From: Phlyctochytrium arcticum
Lineage: Eukaryota; Chytridiomycota; Chytridiomycetes; Chytridiales; Chytridiaceae
Assembly (NCBI GenBank): GCA_025602905.1
Contig: JAHLKI010000023.1
Span: forward strand, 1-64,000
Direction: 5' to 3'
Length of the DNA: 64,000 bases
Shown: positions 55,189-64,000 of the stretch, in pieces
Position numbering within the stretch: the first letter of the stretch is position 1
Layout: each line of letters starts with the position of its first letter
Notes under the pieces: model-generated
Seen by the model: the letters and a program-made list of their open reading frames with translations, nothing else
Database searches by the model: none
What the model was told of the DNA's origin: nothing
Made by a program: the position numbers and the translations under genes

Positions 55189-56780
55189 ATGTCCAATCGG
55201 GATCAAGCAACGTCTCTCATCGACCGAGGCTGGCGAGGCTATTGGGAGAATCCACTCGAGTATGACCCGGCCTCTGCATCTATACCATCTGACCCTAGGG
55301 GAATACCTCCCTTACCTCCCTACACCTACCAACCACGGCCGGCACCTCAGTCACTTTTGATGCGTCCTCCAGCTTCGATGGCATACGCTCCAAGTTTCCT
55401 TCCATACACCACTGCGAACCCGTACTACTCTTCGTCCAGCTATCCGGCGCAGACGGTGCCATTGAATGTGTTTGAAGCTACCTCGGGGCAATCAGAGCCT
55501 GCTCGTGTTTATTATCCGCCAGGCAAGTCACTCTGTTCTTCCAGTCCGGTCTCCAGTACGTCAAAATGCAACTCCAAAACTAAACTCTGAAATGTTCTTC
55601 GATATTGCCTTTCTTCTCCCGTCAAATTACCTACGCATGTTTGAAAAATATTAGGAGAGCCCCCATTACTCAATCAATATTATACCACTCACCCGCATAA
55701 TCCTCATTTCCACGACGAATACCTGCCACGACCAATGATTACCGTACCAAGCTCTGCTCATATACCTCCACATCCTATATATCAATATCCGCGACCGATG
55801 CATACCACGGGTATGCCACAAGAAATGAGACCGTCATCATCCGGTTTCCAACATCCCACATTCATCACTCCACCAGAAAATGAATTTGTCGCGAAAGCGT
55901 CATATCCTGTTTTCTCGCCCTCTGCAATGCCTTTAATAGAAGCTCAAAATCATCCGCCAATATCATCCTGGCCTTCGACCCCTCCAATCCTCGCACCCAA
56001 TTTCAACGCCGCGGAATCATATCCGCGCCCCCATGATACCCAAGAGTCCAGATCATCAATGGTATGTGTAGTAGGCGATATGCTCCTTCCGGGGAGAGTG
56101 GGGAGGGGTTCTTTAGAAAACAAACTTGTTATTAACGTTTGCATTGGCATATATGTAAATAAAGCATACCTCTATACACTCACCAACACCGATCCGAGAG
56201 CCCTCCCAACCAACAAAACGGATTCTTAAATGCCCGTGGCCTGATTGCACCAAAACATTTACGCGGTATGTAGAAAAGGTTGTCTTAGCTTTTTATGAGC
56301 GGGGTCAGTCCACTGAGTCCAGGGCAGTGGGAAAGTCCACTGTCCGCGGCTAAATATATGAACTGGCGCGAATGTGTGGGAGGCAAAAGTTATTTTCACG
56401 GTTGACTCAGCTACATAAACAGTTGGGGTCGTCGATCCAAGTAAACCTGCTTGGGATGCTTGGTTGAATGCTGGAATGATTACTAACGAGAACCTTCTTC
56501 TTTCTTCTCGTTCATGTTCCCTGGTAACCCTCCGCTGCCCTCCCAATGCACGACGAATAGAAAGTTCAATTGTATCGTTCACCAAAAGACACATACAAGA
56601 ATGGATTTTTTCCCTTGTCCGCACGATGATTGTTCCCGTGAGTTTGCCCGGCGCCATGATCTTCTCCGTCACGAACGCATGCATACCAACGAAAAGCCAT
56701 TCGTTTGCCGGCACTGTGGGGCAGGCTGGGGTCGGAGCGATGCGCTGAGGCGACACATGGCTCGATGTACGAGCGCATGA
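55189..56780 (+). CDS. C2H2 zinc-finger transcription factor (four exons)
   Basis: Exons 55189-55522, 55655-56061, 56201-56265 and 56561-56780. Introns: 132 bp with a GC donor (GCAAGT ... TTAG), 139 bp and 295 bp with GTATGT donors. The long N-terminus is Pro/Tyr/Ser-rich with no motif. The C-terminus has three fingers: KCPWPDC ... HQKTH (split by intron 3), PCPHDDC ... HERMH with the linker TNEKPF, and VCRHCGAGWGRSDALRRHMARC, whose last ligand is Cys in place of His. Such a cluster at the C-terminus is typical of fungal DNA-binding regulators (Crz1-like arrangement); I cannot name an orthologue. The ATG at 55189 is the first in frame, though a further upstream exon is possible. Confidence 0.8.
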
Positions 56781-57550
56781 GTCCCCAGCACTCGTTTTTC
56801 AAAGGAGAATCGCTTGTAGTTTTTTCGTACAGGGGATGCCTTCCGTGAAGTTCCGTCTTTGTCATAGTATTTTTTTTTCCATCCAATGTGTCAATCTTGT
56901 GTCTTCCATCTTGTTTTTTAGTCATCGTTAAAGGTATTCAAAGTCAAAAAGTCTGATGCGAATCAAAAATCATAGTAATTCAAACAATATAACACATGTT
57001 TTGAGATCATGCCCGCTGAAGGCGAGCAAAGGCACGCATCCATAAACTGTTCGCGACACATGCTTACCAGGAAAACGTTCCAGTCAACAATATTAGGTTA
57101 ACACTGTTACAGACAACCCGTGCAATTAATTTATTGTGTAAATCCCGACGATCCACACAGCCTTGTGGACTGGAGGCATTGACTTGTTGGCAATCCGAAA
57201 AAGGCCTGTATATATTGCTCTGGTAAAAAATCAAATGCCGAGCTTGCCAACTTTTTGTTGAGCGCTTCCATACGAATGAGAACCTTTGATGAAAGTCGAA
57301 TGTTGGGGACAGATTTGCGCTAGCTTTGCTTGGCCGTCATATCGTCAGCTGTATAAGCTTATGAGCACTCCACCGTCTTACTGGTCTGGATAGGTACGCG
57401 TCTCTGTTCACCAAGCAGGTCCAAGCAATTCAATTTGCTTTGGCATTGTGTGAGCTTCGTGAATCTACATACATAAAGAAGGCAAAAAGTAGAGTGATGC
57501 GGGAGTTTGCTTGGACAATGGACATGCCAAAATTTAAAGTCCTGGGCATC
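56781..57550. other. Intergenic region
   Basis: No gene recognised. Confidence 0.45.
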
Positions 57551-57554
57551 ATCA

Positions 57555-58575
57555 GCACCCAAGGACTGAGCCTTCGCTTCCCTCTGCGCGAAAGCATTGA
57601 AGGCAAAAACCGTGCAGAAGTGGGAACGTTTTTTGTCGGCCATAGATGAGGAATCGTAGGCACGGCAACGCCAATGAGTGACTGGGAATGATTTTCCATG
57701 CTTTTATTCATCTCTCCTTTCACAAGCGTTATACCCCATTTCTTGCTGCCTTCTCATTCGTCTGCATCTTCAGTCATGACCGACACAGTGCACTCCTTGC
57801 AGCCACTTTTCAATAAAAAGAGCCAGCTTTGGCAGGGTAGGGGCAATACATGGGCAGTATTATACAGATGGAAGAAAGAGTAGCCTATTAGATCGTAGAT
57901 CGAGCTTACACGTCCTGTATAGGGACGGAGCTGGCGGAGAAGGCGTTACGTAAGCGACAGGATGACTTGGCCACATCGAGGCTGAGTCACATATAATGTA
58001 CTTTACCAATCCAGCAAGGAATAGAACTATCATATTCTAACATCCACTATGCTACTACTAGCATCCTGAGCCTCCGCGTGCGGGCCGCGAAAGCATCTGA
58101 TTCTGAGGGTAAAATATCATATCGCGCAGAGTGGGGACGTGTTTTTCCGGCCATAGATGAGGAATCGCCCGGCCGATTCGATACCCGCCTCAGAGAGAAA
58201 CAGAAACCTCTTCCGTGGCATATTTTGAGGTGCAATTTATAGTATGGGCAGCTTCATCTTTCAATACGGTTCTGCGCTGTAGTCCAGAAAAAGATAACCT
58301 GACAGTAAAGAAGTCATTCGAGCATCTCCCCCACAATCATTATAACCCTTTTCTTCCTGCCTCTCTGCATCATCAAGTATGGCCGGCACAGTGCACTCGT
58401 TGCAGCCATTTTTTTTAAAAAAGAGAGCCAGATTTGACAGGGTAGGGGCAATATATAGGCAGTATTATACTGATGAAAGAGAGAGCAGGCTAGAGCTGTA
58501 AAGAAACGACTTCACCTACAGGGATTCCGGCGGAGACCAGGCGTACGTAAGCGGCCAAGATAAAGCAGGATGACA
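57555..58575 (-). repeat. Tandem duplication of a promoter plus 5' ORF end
   Basis: Segment 57555-57985 resembles 58060-58575. Shared pieces include GGCCATAGATGAGGAATCG, ACACAGTGCACTC-type/GCACAGTGCACTCGTTGCAG, GGGTAGGGGCAATA and a TACGTAAGCG. On the minus strand each copy has an ATG opening MA(D/G)K(K/T)R (57643 and about 58167), then the reading frames diverge and end after about 50-95 codons. They look like two truncated copies of one unknown gene with its promoter. Confidence 0.65.
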
Positions 58576-58679
58576 ATGAGAAAGTCCCTCTTGACAGCAC
58601 TATATATATCCAGACACCCCAGACACCGTCGACACCACAATATGTGGCCTCTTCCAACACACACCCACAAACCGTTGTG

Positions 58680-60234
58680 TTTTCCAACCGACATCAGGAA
58701 GCCCGAACATGTTTATCCAGGTCCGATGCCGGTCGCGTCGGCCATCGCGATCTGAAATGTCAAAGAAGGACATTGAAATGCAGGACTACTTTGAATTACG
58801 CAGGAACTCCCAAGAAAAGCACGCATAGTTCTACCAAGTATGTGAAAACCATGTCGTACTTGTTCTGGGATTGAAACTCCTGTTTTGTCTTTTAGCGTTG
58901 CGGACAACAAGGGTGGGCGAAATCCTATCCTCGCGTACAGTGCGAGGGCCGTACCAAAGGTCAAAGGAACACTGTCAAATGATTGGAATGTGATGGCATA
59001 CTGGTCTTCTGGGAGCTGTGGAAGAGTGTCTTGGACGCCGTCGGTGCTGTATCTGCCTACCCAAACCATTGTCCGCGCATCAACGGACTATGTACTCAGC
59101 GAATACCAATATCCGACTCCAACGGCACCATAAGACATCAACAGACATGGGCGGCCGTCTCATAGTCGTACTTTGAAAGGCTCACCGTTGTATTTGGTAA
59201 AAGGACAACATTGAACCGGGAAATCCGGGTTATCCTGGAGCGATTCGATGAACCGTTCGATTCACCGTCACAACGTCAGTGAAGCACCGTGCAAAGAGGC
59301 GTCGTGGTGGCATTCGTACAGAACATTGGGGGATTAACGCGATATTTTCATGAACCGGCGAAACACCCCTCGGCCAGCGAAGAAGTGAAATATGTATGGG
59401 GATTTCCGAACGTCTCCCTGAAGAGATTCCAACGGATGCCAAAGAAACCGAAACTATTTCAGGATCATCCCCATCTTGCCGTTGCTTGACGTGTTACAAT
59501 GACCGGCAGTTCGCTCCACCCCGTTATGTATCCCTGACAACACGAAACGACCCGTCATGGTTACTTGAAATACGTGGGGATGAGAAAGCGTTGTATGTTT
59601 GAAAGAGAATATGCGATTTATTGACGACCCCGAATGGGGAGTATTGCTGGAACATGCAAGGAGTGGGCAGTGGAAAAGCGCGTTGAAAGAAATCATTTGG
59701 TCTCGCACGCACCCAACGTAACCACCAGCGACCTCATCATCACGGTCCAAGGTTCACAAACGCACATTATTGTCCGTTTGGATACAAGACGGAGTACAAG
59801 TGGACACGTCTTTATGCTAAATGGGGGAGCCATTAGTTGGAAAGCGCAACGTCAGCGAATTACCGACAGCAGAAGCGGAATATGTAAGAGAACGCAACCA
59901 GATGTGCGTTCAACAGTTACATGATGGGGCAATTGCTGCGCCAACGTCAATCTGAAAGTGGCGAGAACAAAACATTTGCCATCATAGCGGAAAGCATTTG
60001 TTGCTCTGACATAGACGTGGATGTGCGGGAGCTGTTGCAGTTGTCAGACAATCAGACAGGGGGGGATTCCGATGGTTTTGCAGTTGTACGTGGGGAAGGA
60101 AGTGAAGTTCCGAGCGAACCAATATATCTCCAAAGGTGTCGCCAAGGGGGCATTTGCCAAAATTTACCATATTGATTGGCCTAGGAACTGTACGTTCGCA
60201 AGACAACCGAATGGCACGTATGTACCTGGAGTCT
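58680..60234 (+). pseudogene. Decayed upstream part of repetitive element
   Basis: A mosaic of short plus-strand frames with many stops. A piece at about 60060-60220 (MVLQLYVGKEV ... ISKGVAKGAFAKIYHIDW) has the look of the C-terminal region of Pif1/Helitron-type helicases, but this is weak. No termini or repeats identifiable by eye. Confidence 0.35.
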
Positions 60235-61290
60235 TTTGCTTGGAAGGTGATAATCCGATGCAAGGCGAACTTATGTCCATGATCGAACATGAAGCGAGGT
60301 CGTCTTTTCTGTTGGTCCTTGCAAGGTGGCGGCGTGCTATGACAGTCCCGAAAACGTTCTACGGTACATTTCCCCTGGCACCCCAAGAGTATGGCAAGAG
60401 ACAAAGGTGGAACTACTTGATCAACTGGAATTACTATTGGCCGGCGACGCAAAGGCCGTGAAGCTGCGACAGACACAGACGGGCACGAAGTGTACATATC
60501 TGGCCAAGGCCATAGAACTCCTCAAGGGAAAAATGGATTTCAATCCCAGAGACCCGATTGACGAACGGAGGGCCGCGGCACGCGCTCTATTGGCCGCCAA
60601 AGGTGGAGCGGAGCAATTTCTTAATCCCCTTTTCAACCGTCACGGCCTCGATGGCCACAAAGACACGCCAGTAGAAATACTCCACACATTCCTGCTGGGA
60701 GTCATCAAGTGGCTTCTGCGCGCATCGCTTCTCAAGATGACAGCAAGTGGCAAGAAAGACTTGGGTGCGCGGATAGATGCCATATCCACTGCCTGCTTGC
60801 CGGTGCATTCGAGAGGCCCAAATTTCGTCAGATACCATGGCAGTATGGTCGGAAAAGATTTCAAGGCACTTGTCCAAATAGCTCCGTACGTATTGCAGGG
60901 GCTGCTCCCCAAAGAATGGATGGGAGGCATGGGTCTGTGTCGCTGAATTGACCGCCATTGTTTACGCCGTGAGGATAGAGGACCTCGACGTATATATCAA
61001 CCAGCTGGATGTCGCGATCAAGTGTTTCCTTGGCGCGATCTACGATCTTGATGCGCCCATGCTCTCCCATCGCAAATTCCACACACTTGTCCATCTTGTG
61101 GATGACGCCCAAGCGATTCGGGGTAGCTGCCCAGTATGCCACAGAAAGATTCGAATCGTACAATGGTATTATGCGCAACCAAGCTGTGCACTCCAACAGG
61201 CAAGCAACATCCCGCGATATCGTCAACAGATTTTCACGTTTTCGGACGGTTCGACACCTCTTCAGCGGCGGTTACTGATATTGTGCGAGA
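60235..61290 (+). pseudogene. Decayed member of an amplified, transposon-associated fungal gene family
   Basis: Recognisable blocks in order: GDNPMQGELMS (60256-60290), FLNPLFNRHGLDGHKDTPVE followed by ILHTFLLGVIKW (60617-60714), RYHGSMVGKDFKALVQIAP, then in a second frame DLDVYINQLDVAI and HRKFHTLVHLVDDAQ (60985-61110), and in a third RFGVAAQYATERFESYNGIM ... HSNRQATSRDIVNRFSRF and RHLFSGG. Frame changes lie near 60320, 60918 and 61108. I recall this block order from a family present in hundreds of copies in basidiomycetes such as rusts and Laccaria, usually annotated as hypothetical and associated with transposons. The type of transposon is not certain. Confidence 0.7.
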
Positions 61291-61863
61291 GATGAGTGAC
61301 ATTGCCAACAACATATCATTACTTCAGCACTCGAGGGACACTGCGGGAAACCATTCGATGTGAAAGCTAGTACTCTGCCCAACTGTGTGTCGGCTTTCCC
61401 CTCCGCGCTATGCTACTTTCTCCACCTCCTTTGGCTCGGTGCTCATTTATCGTTCACATCCTCTTCCATATTTCTCGAATAAAATCCCCGCTGTTACCAA
61501 ATATTTGCCTGCTAATGCAAGCTCCAACAATTAGGCCCGCTCCCGCCTCTCCTTACCATCCGTAGTCTCCTCCCCACCAATAATCTCATCAGCCGCTGCC
61601 CCAGCGCCGACCCGGAAAGGAAGGTGGAAGCCGTCGAGGATGACGACGCCGCCAATTCGAATATTTATACTCCCGACACTATGAAACCCCGTCACTGACT
61701 GGATACGCTGACACCGATTATGAAGGTTGGTCCTGCCACACGTCGCCGTATAATGCTCAAGAGGTTCGAGTACAAGAGTGTTTTATTTGAAAATTTCATT
61801 TGAAAAAGAAGTGTAAATGATGATCCCCCATATATACAAAAAAAAAACATAAAAACATGAAAA
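61291..61863. other. Intergenic region
   Basis: No gene. It includes the 3' flank of the aldo/keto reductase gene, with an A-run at about 61840. Confidence 0.5.
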
Positions 61864-63110
61864 CTACTTTGAAGTGGATTGAACGGCAGCAAACTCTTCC
61901 CGAGCATGAGGCTGGATGGGTCGAACCTTTTCCGGAACCTCAATGTAATTGCTCCAGTTGATAAATTTGACATTGTTGGCATTGTAGCGCGAGCTATAAG
62001 ACGTGTTTTCCTGGCCTAGCTCGCCAAACAAGAATGACATGGGAAAGCCAACGTCAAAGGATGCGGCGCCTTCAATCTCGGAAATGTCCTTATCGGAGAG
62101 GGACAGGGAGAGGGCGGCAATGTTGGATTTGATGTGGTCGAGGGTGCGGCCACCAACAATGGGGTAGGCGTAGGGGTATTTGTGCATAATGTAGGCAAGG
62201 GCGACAGAGGTGAGGCGGGTGGAGAGGCGGGTGGCGATTTCAGAGAGTTTGGCGGTAACGGCTTCCTCGTTGGCAGTGGGTGGGTGGAACTGGGCTCGGC
62301 CTTCTGTGGATTGTTGCCGCTGTTCTTTGGTTTTAAAGGCTCCACCGCCTAGAGCGCCCCACGGTGCCAATGCCATTCCCTCTGATTCAGCCATGGGTAA
62401 GATATCGCGCTCAAAATCGCGGTGAGCGGCCGACCATCTGCCTTGGTAGACGCTAAAGGTGCGGAAGCCGTGGTGGCGGGCGTATTCGTTGGCTTTGGAG
62501 ACAATCCAGGCGGGAGTGTCGCTGACGCCCAAGTAGAGGACTTTGCCGCGGGTGACCAAGTTGTTGAGGGACTGCATGAGTTCGGGGATGGAGGTGGTGA
62601 AATCCCACCAGTGGACATAGAGAATGTCAATGTAGTCTGTCTTCAATTTCTTCAAACTGGCTTCAAGACTGAGCACCAAGCTCTTTGTCGAATTTCCTTG
62701 ATAATTGGCAAGAATCTTTTCATTGGGGCCGTGGGTCTGCGTTCGGTAGCCTGTTGTGAATTTGGTCGCCAGGACCATCTGATCCCTGTTTTGGCGTTGG
62801 GCCATCCATTCGCCCAGCCAGAGCTCAGACTCTTCGTTTTGGTAGTTGTTGGAGGTGTCGATAAAGTTTCCGCCTTGCTCGAAAAAGTAGTCGAGGATTT
62901 CAAAGGCCGTGGGTTTGGGGCATTCGCCGACCATTCCTTTCCTGGATACTTTGCATGAGTGTGGGCTGTAGATCTCAAGACTGACGACTCTTACCACGCA
63001 TCACCAAAGTTCATGGCGCCCAGACATATGGGCGAGACCCGGACGGCGGCCGTGGGCGAAAGAAGGCGGTGGTAGCCGAGGGGGGATGTTGGTTTGGGAG
63101 CGTACTGCAT
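61864..63110 (-). CDS. Aldo/keto reductase, aryl-alcohol dehydrogenase type (two exons)
   Basis: Exon 1 63110-62995 (MQYAPKPTS ... [11 protein letters not shown]), intron 62942-62994 (53 bp, GTAAGA ... CCAG), exon 2 62941-61864; about 397 residues. NADPH-dependent reduction of aldehydes or ketones in the cytosol. TIM-barrel residues of the catalytic tetrad are visible: Asp and Tyr in [17 protein letters not shown], Lys in LATKF, His in DILYVHWWD. The segment [19 protein letters not shown] ... WGALGGG and the [14 protein letters not shown] near the end are typical of the fungal Aad/norsolorinic-acid-reductase-like branch (AKR9). Substrate cannot be predicted. Confidence 0.93.
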
Positions 63111-63590
63111 GGTTCTTTTTTTTTCGAATACGCGTCTGGAAGTAGGGACTGTCGCTACAGGAAGTAAGTGGGGGGGATGGTCCCCGACCCGTCCTTTTAT
63201 ACCCCCCCAGATCCCCCCCCCCCCCCCGTGGATTTTCCGATTAGAAATTGTTTCGATCTCACGATTCCCAAATCACGATGACTCGGTGGAAATTGGGTCT
63301 CATTTGTCACCTATTATTTTATGCATTGACCGTTACCGAGGCTTTTTCCAAGCTGTGCGCGCCACGGAATCCACCGGAGGCCCAAAAGTGACATAACCCG
63401 GGTTCACCCGGCGCCCAGGACTAAAATATATCACTTCGATAACATGCAGATCTTAACTGCGACATCGTTCAACATCTTTTAGCCTGCTACACAAAGCACC
63501 AGTTCAAGTCTCGGGACCGCCAGGCACCGCTATCAAGATTTAAGTATGCATAAAAAAATAATGATTTAGGGTATATGGGGAGTATTACGG
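63111..63590. promoter_or_regulatory. Upstream region of the aldo/keto reductase gene, with poly-C tract
   Basis: A run of 15 C lies at about 63213-63227 and a second run of seven at about 63201; on the minus strand these are G-runs about 90-115 bp upstream of the ATG, next to a TATA-like GGTATAAAAGG (about 63192-63202). Confidence 0.5.
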
Positions 63591-63596
63591 ATCACT

Positions 63597-64000
63597 ACGA
63601 CTCGTATCTCAAAGCTGGATATTGAGCCACAGCGGCAAAATAGGTTTGCGGTTTCCAACCCGTTGTGAACCGAGACGGTGCAAGTGCTGTCAAGTTGCGT
63701 CCCACGGCTGCACTCAAAAAATGAATCATCTCCCCAATGTTGATATTTGCAACTTGACCCCACTCTTGAGCGCCAGAATTGTAATTTTTTTGGGTAATAG
63801 AGCGAGTAGTAGTTCCAGAACTTGGTCAGAAAGTGGACCTTCTGGCCAGTTTCAAGCCAAAGGCCGTGAAAGAACGCGAACCAAGAAACTCCCGAGGTGC
63901 CCGGGGGTAGTTCGCGGGTGTCAGTGAACTTCGCTGATTATACCACAGATCGCGAGAGACGATATCCCCAATTTGGTGGTAAAAGTCGTAAAGTGCAAAC
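63597..64000 (-). pseudogene. Secreted-family copy E, cut by the window edge, frameshifted
   Basis: Only the C-terminal half is inside. Blocks: ALYDFYHQIGDIVSRDLWYN, then a frame change (about 63890) into WFAFFHGLWLETGQ and LTKFWNYYSLYYPK, a second change at the A-run near 63785, and then INIGEMIHFLSAAVGRNLTA, ending in AVAQYPALRYES and a stop at about 63597. Closest to copy A (both have TTGWKPQTYFAAVAQYPAL). Confidence 0.8.

Noticed and set aside
57555..58575. Pair of LTRs or a small transposon
   Set aside because: The copies are imperfect, lack TG...CA ends and target duplications, and each contains an ORF start.
19111..64000. General sequencing error as the cause of the frameshifts
   Set aside because: Frames of several kb (dynein motor, chitin synthase, WNK, RRM) are uninterrupted in the same sequence. 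Local error cannot be excluded without reads.

Overview
The window looks like nuclear DNA of a zoosporic (flagellated) fungus, most likely a chytrid. It has short GT-AG introns (about 50-140 bp, one of about 300 bp) and a set of fungal genes: chitin synthase, a GPR1/FUN34-type acetate transporter, an Nrd1/Mrn1-type four-RRM protein and alternative oxidase. Next to these are genes expected only in an organism with a motile flagellum: an axonemal inner-arm dynein heavy chain of the DNAH3/7/12 class and a PPIL6-like cyclophilin. I cannot name the genus.

Layout. 1-9.8 kb: 5' three quarters of the dynein gene on the minus strand, running off the left edge. 11.4-14.5 kb: WNK-type kinase. 14.8-18.2 kb: cluster of short, mostly broken minus-strand copies of a repeated family that I call SAQF after its core motif. 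19.1-22.4 kb: two broken minus-strand copies (A, B) of a secreted-protein family with their upstream regions. 25.2-37.1 kb: ordinary gene block (CCCH zinc finger, RRM protein, PPIL6-like cyclophilin, chitin synthase, acetate transporter). 38.0 kb: relic of a zinc alcohol dehydrogenase. 38.6-40.4 kb: F-box protein. 41.4-44.5 kb: copies C and D of the secreted family. 45.0-45.9 kb: alternative oxidase. 46.6-52.8 kb: second SAQF cluster, with fragments in both orientations and one full-length gene of 749 codons. 55.2-56.8 kb: three-finger zinc-finger gene. 57.5-58.6 kb: tandem duplication of an unknown promoter plus 5' ORF end. 58.7-61.4 kb: decayed copy of a repetitive fungal gene family. 61.9-63.1 kb: aldo/keto reductase. 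63.6-64.0 kb: fifth secreted-family copy (E), cut by the right edge.

Two multicopy families that I cannot assign to a described domain dominate the accessory DNA. The secreted family has five copies, all on the minus strand and all frameshifted. They share a signal peptide, a paired-aromatic core and, for A and B, a conserved upstream motif array with an inverted repeat. The long genes between them (dynein, WNK, chitin synthase, RRM) are intact, so general sequencing error is an unlikely cause. The SAQF family has eight occurrences of a 35-65 residue core, and the one long member has repeated basic KKRK clusters and acidic/serine tracts that suggest a nuclear protein. Both families sit in the gaps between conserved genes, consistent with birth-and-death evolution at two or three duplication-prone loci. 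Family assignments rest on recognition of motifs by eye; no database search was run.
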